Shown one piece after another: positions 9,679-19,257 of a stretch of 61,893 nt of DNA; the first letter of the stretch is position 1, and each line of letters starts with the position of its first letter. The notes beneath the pieces were generated by a model that ran no database searches, was not told the origin of the DNA, and saw only the letters and a list, made by a program, of their open reading frames with translations. A program made the translations under genes and the position numbers. The DNA is from an uncultured Paraprevotella sp. (GTDB taxonomy: Bacteria; Bacteroidota; Bacteroidia; Bacteroidales; Bacteroidaceae), in assembly GCA_900548345.1 (NCBI GenBank), contig URKA01000016.1:1-61893 (forward strand). Direction: 5' to 3'.

Positions 9679-12453
9679 ATGCGTGTCATAATCAACATCC
9701 TTTTCGGACTGCTTTCAGCCTTATTGCCCTTCCCGCTCCAAGGAAAAGGGTTATATGGAATAGGAGTGACCAACTATGGACTGGAGCAATATCAGGCAGG
9801 GTTACAGAATTGGGGATTGGATACCGACGGATATAATATATATGTAGCCAACAACCAAGGCTTATTACTCTATAACGGGAATGACTGGCAACTTTTACAG
9901 ACACCGACACACAATGTATTGCGCGATGTGGCCGTAATTGACAAACGGGTTTACGTAACCGGCAATGACGAACTTGGTTATTGGACAAAAACGAACAACG
10001 GGAAATACTCCTACGTTTCATTATGGGAGCAGGTGGAGAAACTCGGCATTCCGCACGATGTATTTTGGACTATGATACCATTTGGAAACGAACTTTATTT
10101 CCGCTCTTACAGCAATATTATCAAATACGATGGCAAAAAACTGAGTCCTGTGGTATTGGGAGACTGTTATGTTACCATCTTCAATACTCCGAACAACATC
10201 GTAGGACAACATATTACAGGGACCTTCAAAAGTTTGGGCGGTTCGGACAAACTTTCCGAATTTCCAGCGAGCGGAAATTCGGAAAAGGTCATCCGTTTCT
10301 GCTGTCCATTGGAAAAGAATGAGTTCCTAATGGTATACCAAGACGGAAGCATCGCTATCATACGTGGAGAAAGCATAGAAAAGATTACCTGTCTAAAAGG
10401 GCAACACAATGAATCGCTCAATGTGGAAGGAGCTGATTATCGGAATGGAATTATTGTCGTCGCCACCCTTGGGAACGGACTTATTCTCTATGATTTGAAA
10501 AAGCGCACCTGCATTCCCTTCGACAATAAGCAATTCAAGGATTTCAATTTCCATCGGGCAAAATTTATTGACGACCGTAAGATTTGGTGCACCACAGATG
10601 TCGGGATTACCTCTGTCGACCTCTCCCCTTCTTCATTCATACAGTGGCGTGTAGAAGATATCGGAGTTTTTTTTGGCGCTTTAGCCCACAACGAAAATAC
10701 GTTTATCGCCACCAACAGAGGTTTGTTCAACGGTGAAGGACGTATGGAAACCGCTTATAAGGGACTTCTTCCATTAGCCTTTACCGACATGAAAGGCGAC
10801 CTGTTGGTGGGCACCACCAGCAATCTTTTCCGTTACAATCAAGTCCATCAAAACTTTGAGCCTTTTCATTCGTTCAACGGTGTACGCTGTTTTGAATACG
10901 TGACAAGACAAGGTCATGAATACCTCATGATGAGAGGATACGCAGGTTTAGGCATCTTAGAGTGGCGGGATGGAAGATGGGAATTTCGTAATGCCGTGGA
11001 CGGTACGGAAGATTATGACCTTTTCCTGCCGGAATCACCATCCAGAATCTGGGCACAGACAAATGGCAAAGGCTTGGAACTGCTGACACTATCCAATGAT
11101 TTGTCCAAAGTGGAGTCGCAACTCTTTTTCGATAAGATTGGAGATTATGCCCTCATCGGAGACATACATCCTTTCAAGATAGAAAGTCAGGTCTATTTTG
11201 CAACGCCCCACGACATTTATACCTTCAACGCTCAAAGCCACGAATTTGTCCCCAACAGAGAACTGACCGAGACGTTCTGTCCTGACAACTGCAGGCTGGA
11301 GGCTATCGGCGTTTTCCCAAACGGGAAAATATGGACTTATCGCAACGATATCCTGAGCATATACCGCATAGACAACGGCCGTCCCTATATGGACAAGAGT
11401 TTTCCGTTGAGCGACAATCCATTGGTTCTTTACGACAGACACTATACGCTTTCCTTAATCAACGACTCCACCCTGCTTGCCGCCACGCTACAAGGCATCC
11501 AAAGGTTTAACCTGGAAGCGGAAACGTCTGCAGGCAAAGATTTCAGGATAGAAGCTGTTTCCTATGATATTGGAAAGGAATCATTCTGGATCTCTCCTGT
11601 GGAAACAACCGTTGATTTGCCCAACTCCGCCACTAACATCACATTCCGTCTTACCGGTTCTGTTTCAGACCAAACGAGATATTACTCTTATCTGTTCGAG
11701 GGCTTACAGAAAGACTGGAGCCGTTGGCAGAAGTCCGGTTATATCCGTTTCTCGTCCATTCCCTTTGGCACCCATCAACTAACCATCCGAGATTCGCAAG
11801 GCCACCGGTTGGTGCAGACCGTCAGTATTGCACCCGCCGGATATATGCAATGGTGGGCAATCCTGCTTTACGTCCTGGCTATTTCCGGCATTGCATTACT
11901 TCTCTTCTGGAGAGTGGAATACCGCAAGAGAAGAAAAATCCGCCATCTGTTGGAAAAAGAAAACGCCCGTTTGCAAAATGAGTTGAAAGAACAGGAAAAC
12001 CGGGCGCTGCGCGAGAAAGTCCATGCCCAAGAGACTGAAATGGTGTCCAACCTGAAAATCCTGACCCAAAAGCAGGAACTGATAGATTGTATCTCGGCGG
12101 AAATAGAAAAACAGAAAAAGAACTTGGGAGAACGGTGGCCGAACAAAAACTATATGCGGCTGTTGAAAATCATACAAGACGGTGCTACGGAGACTGACAA
12201 GTTGCTTACATTTGAAAACTTCTTTGTGGAGATCCATAAAGATTTCATGGACAGAGTGCATGCCAAGCACCCTGAATTAAGTGGAGGAGAATTGCGCCTG
12301 GCTTGTCTGATTCGTGCCAACCTGGCCAATAAAGAGATTGCCGCAGTCATGGCCATCGGAGTGCGTTCGGTTGAAATCAAGCGTTATCGTCTGAAAAAGA
12401 AATTCGGATTATCCAATGAAAAATCGCTGACCACCTATATTAACTCAATATAA
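9679..12453 (+). CDS. Membrane-spanning Y_Y_Y/LuxR-type transcriptional regulator of the PUL
   Basis: This 924-residue protein has a signal-like N-terminus, a long periplasmic region of beta-propeller-type repeats, then a Y_Y_Y-like domain (residues ~620-720, with YYSYLFEGLQKDWSRWQ). A transmembrane helix follows (WWAILLYVLAISGIALLLF, ~724-742), then a charged coiled coil (~750-800). A C-terminal LuxR/GerE-like helix-turn-helix ends the protein (ELRLACLIRANLANKEIA, VEIKRYRLKKKFGL). There is no histidine kinase or receiver domain, so this is not a hybrid two-component system. The layout suggests direct sensing of an oligosaccharide in the periplasm coupled to DNA binding. It is divergent from susC, so it is the probable activator of that locus. 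The architecture is firm; target and ligand are inferred. Confidence 0.85.
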   Translation: MRVIINILFGLLSALLPFPLQGKGLYGIGVTNYGLEQYQAGLQNWGLDTDGYNIYVANNQGLLLYNGNDWQLLQTPTHNVLRDVAVIDKRVYVTGNDELGYWTKTNNGKYSYVSLWEQVEKLGIPHDVFWTMIPFGNELYFRSYSNIIKYDGKKLSPVVLGDCYVTIFNTPNNIVGQHITGTFKSLGGSDKLSEFPASGNSEKVIRFCCPLEKNEFLMVYQDGSIAIIRGESIEKITCLKGQHNESLNVEGADYRNGIIVVATLGNGLILYDLKKRTCIPFDNKQFKDFNFHRAKFIDDRKIWCTTDVGITSVDLSPSSFIQWRVEDIGVFFGALAHNENTFIATNRGLFNGEGRMETAYKGLLPLAFTDMKGDLLVGTTSNLFRYNQVHQNFEPFHSFNGVRCFEYVTRQGHEYLMMRGYAGLGILEWRDGRWEFRNAVDGTEDYDLFLPESPSRIWAQTNGKGLELLTLSNDLSKVESQLFFDKIGDYALIGDIHPFKIESQVYFATPHDIYTFNAQSHEFVPNRELTETFCPDNCRLEAIGVFPNGKIWTYRNDILSIYRIDNGRPYMDKSFPLSDNPLVLYDRHYTLSLINDSTLLAATLQGIQRFNLEAETSAGKDFRIEAVSYDIGKESFWISPVETTVDLPNSATNITFRLTGSVSDQTRYYSYLFEGLQKDWSRWQKSGYIRFSSIPFGTHQLTIRDSQGHRLVQTVSIAPAGYMQWWAILLYVLAISGIALLLFWRVEYRKRRKIRHLLEKENARLQNELKEQENRALREKVHAQETEMVSNLKILTQKQELIDCISAEIEKQKKNLGERWPNKNYMRLLKIIQDGATETDKLLTFENFFVEIHKDFMDRVHAKHPELSGGELRLACLIRANLANKEIAAVMAIGVRSVEIKRYRLKKKFGLSNEKSLTTYINSI

Positions 12454-12479
12454 CCGGAGGTTCCTCTGAATAAAGACAT

Positions 12480-12514
12480 AAAGAGAGATGCACCTTACCA
12501 GCGCACCTCTCTTT
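12480..12514. terminator. Intrinsic terminator between convergent genes
   Basis: AAAGAGAGATGC (12480-12491) pairs with GCACCTCTCTTT (12503-12514) with one mismatch, followed by T residues on the plus strand. It sits 26 bp after the regulator stop and could also serve the convergent gene. Confidence 0.75.
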
Positions 12515-12568
12515 TTACTTTACCGGTATCTTCATGCCCTCCTTAACATAGAAAGCATCAGCACGGAC

Positions 12569-14464
12569 CTATCGGAACGTGTGTTTCACTTCATCCTGCG
12601 TCAGACAACGGTTGTACACCGTCACGTTGCCGAGCGTACCGGCATATCCGCCCACTTTCAGATTCTTTACATTCAATCGCGGCACATCCTGTTTCTGATC
12701 GATTACGCCATTACGGTACACCGTAAGTACAGTCCCGTCGTATGAAAGCGTCAGATTCAATTCGCCTGACTGCGTAGGCCAGTTGTCACCGGTTGTTCCG
12801 GTGGAATTCACGGCCCAGTTGTCGGACGTATACAGGCGGTTGGCACTTTCATATCTTTTTCCGTTCAACAATACATAGGGACGCGCATCAGCCTGCGCCA
12901 CACCGTAACTCCATTCACCAGCCTGCAACAAGGTGCCGTAGTACATGCTTCCGTCCAGACTTAGCTTCACACTCAGCGTAAAAGAACCTTTCTTCGGCAT
13001 CTTTATCTTCTCTTTCCGGTCGGCCGTCATGACTTGTCCTGCATAATCTTTCTGCCATGAGGGCCTTCCCGTATATGAACTTATCGTCTCCGCATAAGGA
13101 TAATCACAACGGATTTCCGTGGGATAGCCCTGCGGGTAACCTTTTCTCACGAGCCAGTAATAGTAATCGCCATACATCCATGCCAGACGCAAATCAGAAC
13201 CGGCTGAATTCGGAAGAATATAAGGACGCACGTTGTTCTTCTTTGAATGACGTGTCAGTTGCTCCTTTTCCGCCACTGTCCCGTCATGGTCCAAGGTATA
13301 CTTCCAGATTTCATATACCTTGCCGTAAGTTCCCTCCGTTGGAATGGAGAGATACATCACGTTCGGATTCTGAGGGTCTATCGCCTCTCCCCCGCTATAA
13401 CAGTACTCCGTGTTGGAAGAATGGAAACGTCCTCCTCCGTTTGCCAGATCGGTCAGACGCCATGCCGTGCCCGTCCATTTGGCATAATAATATTCATGAG
13501 AGTCCTTTCCGCCGGTGATACGCACCATCGCAATAGCCGGATGCCCCTCCTTGTCGGTGGCAATCTGCCACACCCAATCGCGCAGGTTCGACGGCGCATC
13601 CACTACGGTATAGGGATAGGCACACTTATAGGCATCCGTCTTGTTCACGGCAAACTTGCCGTCTGCAATGACAGACAGTCTATTGCCCTTAATGTCTTCA
13701 AGAACAGGCGTTGTCGTCACCGTCCCGTCGGCATCCCTCACGGCATTGATATTGATTACATTAAAATACACCCAGTTCGGCTGTTCGTTGTCAGGATGCC
13801 CTGTCGTATAGGTCATATACAGTTTATCCTTGCCGTTGCTATAATACTTGGCGTATGGACGCGCACCGGTAGACTGGACCATCTGATAGGCTCCCCACTC
13901 CATCCTGACATTGTCATTCTCATCGGGCAACGTAAACTTGGCTATCGTAGGATGCCAGTTGACGCCACGCCAGCACAGATAGAAATGTGTGGGGTCATCG
14001 CTCAGAATAAAAGGCGAAGGATAAGTCGTGTTGGCGGAAGTCTTGATGCACTTTTCCTCACCGAGGGAAGTGATGTCACCGGGACGGCGCGACACACGGT
14101 AATAGAACGCCGGTTCGTCGGTATGGCGGGAGTAGATAATCAGCACGCGCTCATCCGGAAGTACCAGAAAAGTGGGATTGTTATGGTCATCGGGCTGGAA
14201 GTAGGAACGTACCAGCACCTCATTACGCTGTCCGGTAAGGAAGTCGTACTGCGTAGCCTTGATGTTCCCGTGTACATCGATATAACCGATATAAGAAGAA
14301 TTGATTGTACCCTCTTCATTCTCATAATGAAGGGCCCGCGGGTCGGCAAACCAGCACCATGCCCCTTCCGAAGCCATCGGATAGCCGGAGAATGTGTCCT
14401 GAGCCTTTATGCCCAACACACACAGGGTGAACAATACCCAGAAAGTAATCGTTGACTTTTTCAT
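12569..14464 (-). CDS. Secreted BNR-4 repeat protein with C-terminal LamG-like domain
   Basis: This 631-residue protein has a signal peptide (about 21 residues). Residues ~25-470 resemble the BNR_4 family, a seven-bladed propeller found in PL24/PL25-type lyases and related proteins; note GAWCWFADPRALHYE and TYPSPFILSDDPTHFYLCWRG. Residues ~485-631 form a concanavalin A/LamG-like domain (GSFTLSVKLSLDGSMYYGTLLQAG, ending DEVKHTFR). The role is probably binding or cleaving a polysaccharide or glycoprotein in the periplasm or at the surface. No catalytic residues can be assigned with confidence. It precedes no susCD pair but lies next to the PUL regulator, convergent with it. Confidence 0.75.
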   Translation of the reverse strand: MKKSTITFWVLFTLCVLGIKAQDTFSGYPMASEGAWCWFADPRALHYENEEGTINSSYIGYIDVHGNIKATQYDFLTGQRNEVLVRSYFQPDDHNNPTFLVLPDERVLIIYSRHTDEPAFYYRVSRRPGDITSLGEEKCIKTSANTTYPSPFILSDDPTHFYLCWRGVNWHPTIAKFTLPDENDNVRMEWGAYQMVQSTGARPYAKYYSNGKDKLYMTYTTGHPDNEQPNWVYFNVININAVRDADGTVTTTPVLEDIKGNRLSVIADGKFAVNKTDAYKCAYPYTVVDAPSNLRDWVWQIATDKEGHPAIAMVRITGGKDSHEYYYAKWTGTAWRLTDLANGGGRFHSSNTEYCYSGGEAIDPQNPNVMYLSIPTEGTYGKVYEIWKYTLDHDGTVAEKEQLTRHSKKNNVRPYILPNSAGSDLRLAWMYGDYYYWLVRKGYPQGYPTEIRCDYPYAETISSYTGRPSWQKDYAGQVMTADRKEKIKMPKKGSFTLSVKLSLDGSMYYGTLLQAGEWSYGVAQADARPYVLLNGKRYESANRLYTSDNWAVNSTGTTGDNWPTQSGELNLTLSYDGTVLTVYRNGVIDQKQDVPRLNVKNLKVGGYAGTLGNVTVYNRCLTQDEVKHTFR

Positions 14465-14498
14465 ATAGAAATCAGATTAATGTTCATGCACAAAAAGC

Positions 14499-16874
14499 TC
14501 ACTTCACCAACAAGGCACGCTGGATGACATCGTTCAGACTGGCATAGTGCGCACGGGATTCACCGTCCGGAGCCGCGGCAGAAGCACGGGAAGTGAAGTC
14601 ACGGAGCGTACGCAAGGTTTGCAAAACAGCCGGACGGCATGCGGCATTCCGGGGATTTGTCTCGAAAGCCAACACCAGCGTGCGGACAAAAGACGCCTGT
14701 AATGCCATACGGTAACCGGACATACGGCTACGCATGTCTGTACCTGAAAACAGCATGGAAGTCAGGTCTTTCAGATATTCATAAACGGAATATTCCGTGT
14801 TCATGTTGTTCAACAGATAGGAATCTGTCAGGCGGGACAAAGCATTCAGGCCGACATTCACCGTCACCTTTTGCGGGGTGGGCGTAATGCGCGACATATA
14901 CCTTTCCGACGTCAGCCACGTGGGTTCCGTAAAGACATTCCGGTTGATGTATTCCAAAGCCTCCTTTTGCCTGACTTTCGGCACCGGCGTATAAATATCC
15001 CCATACTGCCCCGGTGTCTTGAAGTCGTTGTACATTCCGCCGATCCAAGCCATGACATGACCGTTGTAACGCATGAACTGCTGCACAATCTGATTATACA
15101 TTTCCGCCAGATTCCTGTTGTAAATGTCATCCGCATCAAGCGTCCATTCCTGCAAAGACCTGATTTCACGTTTCAGGTTTCTTATGCCATATTCACTGGC
15201 CTTGACCGCGTCATCGCCCAAATCTTCCGTCTGACAACGCGGGTCGCGCACGGAATTGGTCTCGCCGTCCCCGAACCACAAACGGGGATTCTTCTCCAGA
15301 TTCTTTTCCATCAGGCTCTCCAACAGGAGATGGTCGGAATCCTCATCCGTCGCTCCAAGCATGGGGGTATAGCCCCACTGAATCGCCCACTTGTCGTAAT
15401 CGCCGATACGGGGGAATATGCCTTTGCGGGAAATGCCGTCTTCCGGCTGCGCCACATAGTTGAAACGGGCATAATCCATGATACTCGGCGTGTGTCCGTG
15501 CTTTTCCACCCACTCCTTGTCGCGCAGGCTGTCTACCGGCACCGTGTGGCTGGAACCGAAATTATGACGAAGACCCAGCGTATGTCCGATTTCGTGCGAA
15601 GAGACAAAACGGATGAGCTGCCCCATCAGTTCCTCGTCATAGTGCATTTTCCGTGCCGCCTCATCGATGGTGGAAGCCTGCACCATGTACCAGTCGTGCA
15701 GCAGTTTCATCACGTTGTGGTACCAGCACACATGGCTTTCCAGAATCTCGCCTGTGCGCGGGTCGTGTATGTGAGGCCCGTAGGCATTCTCTATCGGTGC
15801 CGCCAGATAGCGGATGACGGAATAGCGGGCATCTTCCATACTCATCGTGCTGTCTTCCTCCGGCCATTCCTTTCCTACGATGGCATTCTTGAATCCGGCT
15901 GCCTCAAAAGCCTTCTGCCAGTCGTTCACGCCTTGAATCAGATACTTGCGCCATTGTTTCGGTGTGGCAGGGTCGATATAGTACACAATCTGCTTCCGGG
16001 GTTCCACCAGTTCGCCCCGTCGCATCTTCTCCACATCTTCCGGTTTCGGTTCCAGACGCCAACGGGTGATGAAACGTTTGTTCCTCACCCTCTGCTGCCC
16101 GTCGGTAAATTCATTGAAGCTGTCCGCAAAATACCCTACACGGGGGTCGAAATAGCGGCGCATCATCGGCTCTTCAGGCAGACGGACAAAAGATACGTTC
16201 AAGCCGAATGTGGCCCTTCCCGTCTCCCTTACAGAGTAGAGATTGCTGCCGTTCGACATCCAGGTTTTCACCAGACGTACTTCCGTATTCAACGGGAAAC
16301 TCCTGATGTCCTCTATATAGGATGCCGACTGCACCTGTGACGTCAGGCTGAATTTTTTCTTCAGGGAAACAGGCAGCGAAATGGCGGGATTGTCTTCATT
16401 GAAAAGGTCGTTCACCTTTACCTTATAAAGACACCCCTCGCGGGATTCGATTTTAAAGGAAGCGATGATAGGATTCTCGTTGCTCACCGTGATGGCACGG
16501 GAAATCGTCTGTGTCGTATCGGCCAGATTGACAAACAAGGCCGCGCGCAACATCAGTCTGTTCTCACCGTTCTTCTCCCAATACACCGTCTGCTGGTTCG
16601 CCAGTTCTCCACCGAACAGTCCACTGTTCGACGGGGTTGCCGTATAGCGCGTGGTCATCAATAGCTGACGGCCGAGCAAGGAATCGGGCACTTCAAAGAA
16701 CCAGTCTTCTTTCTGCCGGCTGACATTGAACAATCCTTTGCGGTCTACTTCCGGCTTGACCGGCTGTGCCGCAGCCGCCTTGGGTTCTTCTTTCTTTGTT
16801 TTTTTCTTTTTGGCCTCTGCCGGCATTCCACACAGCAATCCGGCGCAAAGCATCCATACAAAATAATGTTTCAT
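14499..16874 (-). CDS. Secreted zinc-dependent metalloprotease (DUF5117/DUF4953 family)
   Basis: This 791-residue protein has a signal peptide followed by a Lys-rich linker, then an N-terminal DUF5117-like domain and a metzincin-like catalytic domain. The zinc site is HEIGHTLGLRHN near residue 430, followed by a SIMDYARFNYVAQPEDG Met-turn. Length and layout match the large Bacteroidetes family of secreted DUF5117/DUF4953 metalloproteases. Substrates are unknown. An array of 22-bp repeats lies 119-218 bp upstream of the start. The long plus-strand reading frame inside this gene is a shadow. Confidence 0.88.
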   Translation of the reverse strand: MKHYFVWMLCAGLLCGMPAEAKKKKTKKEEPKAAAAQPVKPEVDRKGLFNVSRQKEDWFFEVPDSLLGRQLLMTTRYTATPSNSGLFGGELANQQTVYWEKNGENRLMLRAALFVNLADTTQTISRAITVSNENPIIASFKIESREGCLYKVKVNDLFNEDNPAISLPVSLKKKFSLTSQVQSASYIEDIRSFPLNTEVRLVKTWMSNGSNLYSVRETGRATFGLNVSFVRLPEEPMMRRYFDPRVGYFADSFNEFTDGQQRVRNKRFITRWRLEPKPEDVEKMRRGELVEPRKQIVYYIDPATPKQWRKYLIQGVNDWQKAFEAAGFKNAIVGKEWPEEDSTMSMEDARYSVIRYLAAPIENAYGPHIHDPRTGEILESHVCWYHNVMKLLHDWYMVQASTIDEAARKMHYDEELMGQLIRFVSSHEIGHTLGLRHNFGSSHTVPVDSLRDKEWVEKHGHTPSIMDYARFNYVAQPEDGISRKGIFPRIGDYDKWAIQWGYTPMLGATDEDSDHLLLESLMEKNLEKNPRLWFGDGETNSVRDPRCQTEDLGDDAVKASEYGIRNLKREIRSLQEWTLDADDIYNRNLAEMYNQIVQQFMRYNGHVMAWIGGMYNDFKTPGQYGDIYTPVPKVRQKEALEYINRNVFTEPTWLTSERYMSRITPTPQKVTVNVGLNALSRLTDSYLLNNMNTEYSVYEYLKDLTSMLFSGTDMRSRMSGYRMALQASFVRTLVLAFETNPRNAACRPAVLQTLRTLRDFTSRASAAAPDGESRAHYASLNDVIQRALLVK

Positions 16875-16992
16875 ACTATATCCGAACTTGTTACATCTGA
16901 TAAAAGTATGAAAAAAAAAGGATACCTACAACTGTCCCCAAAAACACATTTTCAACTGCACTGAAAATCAACAACTTGAAAATCGAAAAATG

Positions 16993-17092
16993 CTCACCTG
17001 TGAGCGACGAATCCTTCACCTGTGAACAATGAATCCTTCACCTGTGAGCGTTTCATCGCACACAGGTGTGCATTTTTCGACAAACCTGTGCA
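16993..17092. repeat. Five CACCTGTG-type near-palindromes at an exact 22-bp period
   Basis: Twelve-base boxes lie at 16993 (CTCACCTGTGAG), 17015 (TTCACCTGTGAA), 17037 (TTCACCTGTGAG), 17059 (CACACAGGTGTG, reverse orientation) and 17081 (CAAACCTGTGCA). Their centres are exactly 22 bp apart. Spacers 1 and 2 share GAATCC. The array lies between two minus-strand genes, upstream of the metalloprotease. The same core recurs at 34131-34170. It is not a CRISPR array: the unit is too short and the spacers are only 10 bp. Confidence 0.85.
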
Positions 17093-17113
17093 CGTTTTTT
17101 ACATGTACTTTTT

Positions 17114-17566
17114 TTACTTCTCCACCGACAATGCCATCTCATCGGTCAGCACCGGTTCCGGCAGTCTGACAGCCACGGCATCGAAGTCGTGAGATGTCCT
17201 TACCGTCGGAAGTTCAGGAGACATCACGGTAATGATGAACTGTTCTCCATCGCCGTAGAACTCGCTCTCCTTGGCAGTTACCCCATAATAATACGTGTCT
17301 TTTTTGGCATCATATTTGATATCACCGGCCTGGGGTGCATTACCGAATCTGAAACACAACACACTGTCTTTCACACTACACTGCAACGAGCGCGCCAGCA
17401 CAGTGTCCTTAGCCTCAACGCTGAAAGCATAGGTGTCGCCCTTGACAAAACGTACACGGGCCGGAACGCTTACACGGGTTCCCTTGAAAGGCATGGTCGT
17501 TACTCTTTTTGCATTTGCGGCAGTAACCATTATAATGGCACTTACCAGTGTCACAATCTTCTTCAT
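17114..17566 (-). CDS. Small secreted hypothetical protein (DUF2807-like)
   Basis: The chosen start is the ATG at 17566 because it gives a clean signal peptide (MKKIVTLVSAIIMVTAANA); an upstream in-frame ATG at 17608 only adds a non-signal extension. The mature part (~131 residues) is beta-rich with short repeated strands (VPARVRFVKGDTYAFSVEAKD, VKDSVLCFRFG). It resembles the auto-transporter-head/DUF2807 class of Bacteroidetes envelope proteins. The resemblance is weak and the function is unknown. It is followed by the 22-bp repeat array. Confidence 0.65.
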   Translation of the reverse strand: MKKIVTLVSAIIMVTAANAKRVTTMPFKGTRVSVPARVRFVKGDTYAFSVEAKDTVLARSLQCSVKDSVLCFRFGNAPQAGDIKYDAKKDTYYYGVTAKESEFYGDGEQFIITVMSPELPTVRTSHDFDAVAVRLPEPVLTDEMALSVEK

Positions 17567-17655
17567 AATTACAATCTTTTTACCTAATACTACTGCGGAC
17601 ACTTTCATCGTCCGCTCCTAAAAACATGGCAAAGATAAGGGCATTTTTCTCTGAT

Positions 17656-17716
17656 GTCAAGAGAAAACATGTTATTTAGCATGTTTTCACCCCGTATTCT
17701 TGACCTACATCAAGAA
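17656..17716. promoter_or_regulatory. Nested inverted repeats in the serS upstream region
   Basis: GAAAACATG (17663-17671) pairs with CATGTTTTC (17680-17688). GTCAAGA (17656-17662) pairs with TCTTGAC (17698-17704). TTCTTGA (17697-17703) also pairs with TCAAGAA (17710-17716), so the two larger structures exclude each other. The rest of the 371-base gap (17567-17937) holds only the serS promoter. This could be an operator or an RNA switch-like element, but no known class is recognised. Confidence 0.5.
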
Positions 17717-17889
17717 AACCGCCCTTTTTGCTTCTTTTTTCTTAAAGAGTGTGACATTATGAACACGCAAGTGGTTTTTACGCCGTCAAGATGCACCGAA
17801 AAGAAGGATTTCACTGCATTTCCTCAAGCAAAAGGCGATGTCGGAGTTACTTTTTCTACTTTTATATCCGCCTTTCTGTTTTTTTTCAT

Positions 17890-17897
17890 TAATTTTG
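17890..17897 (+). promoter_or_regulatory. Probable -7 box of the serS promoter
   Basis: TAATTTTG matches TAnnTTTG, 40 bp before the serS start. No good -33 TTTG is seen at the expected spacing. Confidence 0.55.
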
Positions 17898-17937
17898 CAC
17901 AATAGTTTGAAACCATGTATATAATATATAAATAGGT

Positions 17938-19227
17938 ATGCTTACATTAAAACTCATTAGTGAACAAACCGAAAGAGTCATCAAAGGTTTGGAGAAAAAA
18001 CACTTTGCAGGTGCAAAAGAAGCGATAGACAAGGTATTGGCTACAGATAAGAAACGCCGCGAGGCACAGACGCAACTCGATGCCAACCTCTCGGAAAGCA
18101 AGAAACTGGCAGCGCAAATCGGCGCACTGATGAAACAAGGCAAAAAGGATGAAGCCGAATCCATCAAGGCCGAAGTGGCCAAACTCAAAGATACCAACAA
18201 GGCCTTACAGGAAGCAATGGACCAAGCACAAAAGGATATGACCGCACAGTTGTGCGCCATCCCGAACATTCCCTACGACCTCGTGCCGGAAGGGACCGGC
18301 GCAGAGGACAATCTCGTGGTGAAGATGGGCGGCATGGAAACGGAACTTCCGAAAGACGCACAGCCCCACTGGGAACTGGCCAAGAAATACAATCTGATAG
18401 ATTTTGACCTCGGTGTGAAAATCACCGGTGCAGGTTTCCCGGTCTACCGTGGCAAAGGCGCCCGCCTGCAACGTGCGCTCATCAACTTCTTTCTGGACGA
18501 GGCGCGCAAATCGGGCTATGAGGAAATCATGCCTCCGACAGTTGTCAACGAGGCTTCCGGTTACGGTACAGGACAGCTGCCCGACAAAGAAGGGCAGATG
18601 TACCATTGCAACCTGGATGATTTCTACCTCATCCCCACTGCCGAAGTACCCGTGACGAACATCTACCGCGATGTGATTCTCGATGAAAAGGAACTCCCCA
18701 TCAAGAACTGTGCCTACACCGAATGTTTCCGTCGTGAAGCTGGCTCCTACGGAAAGGACGTGCGCGGACTGAACCGCCTGCACGAGTTCTCAAAAGTGGA
18801 ACTGGTACGTATCGACACCCCTGAAAACTCTGAAAAGTCTCATCAGGAAATGCTGGCACACGTGGAAGGACTGCTCCAGAAATTGGAACTCCCTTACCGC
18901 ATCCTGCGCCTCTGCGGTGGTGATATGAGTTTTACCGCAGCCATCTGTTACGACTTCGAAGTGTATTCCGAAGCACAGAAACGTTGGTTGGAAGTCAGCT
19001 CCGTATCCAACTTCGACACTTACCAGGCGAACCGCCTGAAATGCCGTTACCGCCGTGCGGAAGACAAAAAGACGGAACTGTGCCATACCTTGAACGGTTC
19101 GGCACTGGCATTGCCGCGCATCGTAGCCGCCTTGATGGAAAACAACCAGACACCCGAAGGCATACGCATCCCGAAAGCACTGGTACCTTACTGCGGCTTC
19201 GAAATGCTGGACGACAAGCCTTATTGA
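17938..19227 (+). CDS. serS: Seryl-tRNA synthetase
   Basis: This 429-residue class II aminoacyl-tRNA synthetase charges tRNA-Ser with serine in the cytoplasm. Residues 1-110 form the typical N-terminal coiled-coil arm that grips the tRNA (rich in Lys, Glu and Ala). The core shows PPTVVNEASGYGTGQLP, PTAEVPVTNIYRD, the motif 2 region with CFRREAGSYGKDVRGLNRLHEFSKVE, and motif 3 near LNGSALALPRIVAALMENNQ. Length is normal for the family. A TAATTTTG promoter lies upstream. Confidence 0.97.
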   Translation: MLTLKLISEQTERVIKGLEKKHFAGAKEAIDKVLATDKKRREAQTQLDANLSESKKLAAQIGALMKQGKKDEAESIKAEVAKLKDTNKALQEAMDQAQKDMTAQLCAIPNIPYDLVPEGTGAEDNLVVKMGGMETELPKDAQPHWELAKKYNLIDFDLGVKITGAGFPVYRGKGARLQRALINFFLDEARKSGYEEIMPPTVVNEASGYGTGQLPDKEGQMYHCNLDDFYLIPTAEVPVTNIYRDVILDEKELPIKNCAYTECFRREAGSYGKDVRGLNRLHEFSKVELVRIDTPENSEKSHQEMLAHVEGLLQKLELPYRILRLCGGDMSFTAAICYDFEVYSEAQKRWLEVSSVSNFDTYQANRLKCRYRRAEDKKTELCHTLNGSALALPRIVAALMENNQTPEGIRIPKALVPYCGFEMLDDKPY

Positions 19228-19257
19228 CGAAAAACAAATATCCAAACGAATAGAGTT

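Noticed and set aside
14871..16340. Long plus-strand open frame (489 codons)
   Set aside because: It lies inside the zinc metalloprotease gene, whose minus-strand product has a clear signal peptide and HEIGH motif; the plus frame has no recognisable domain.
16993..17092. Regular repeats that could be read as a CRISPR array
   Set aside because: The unit is only 12 bp with a 10-bp spacer, orientation flips, and no cas genes are present.
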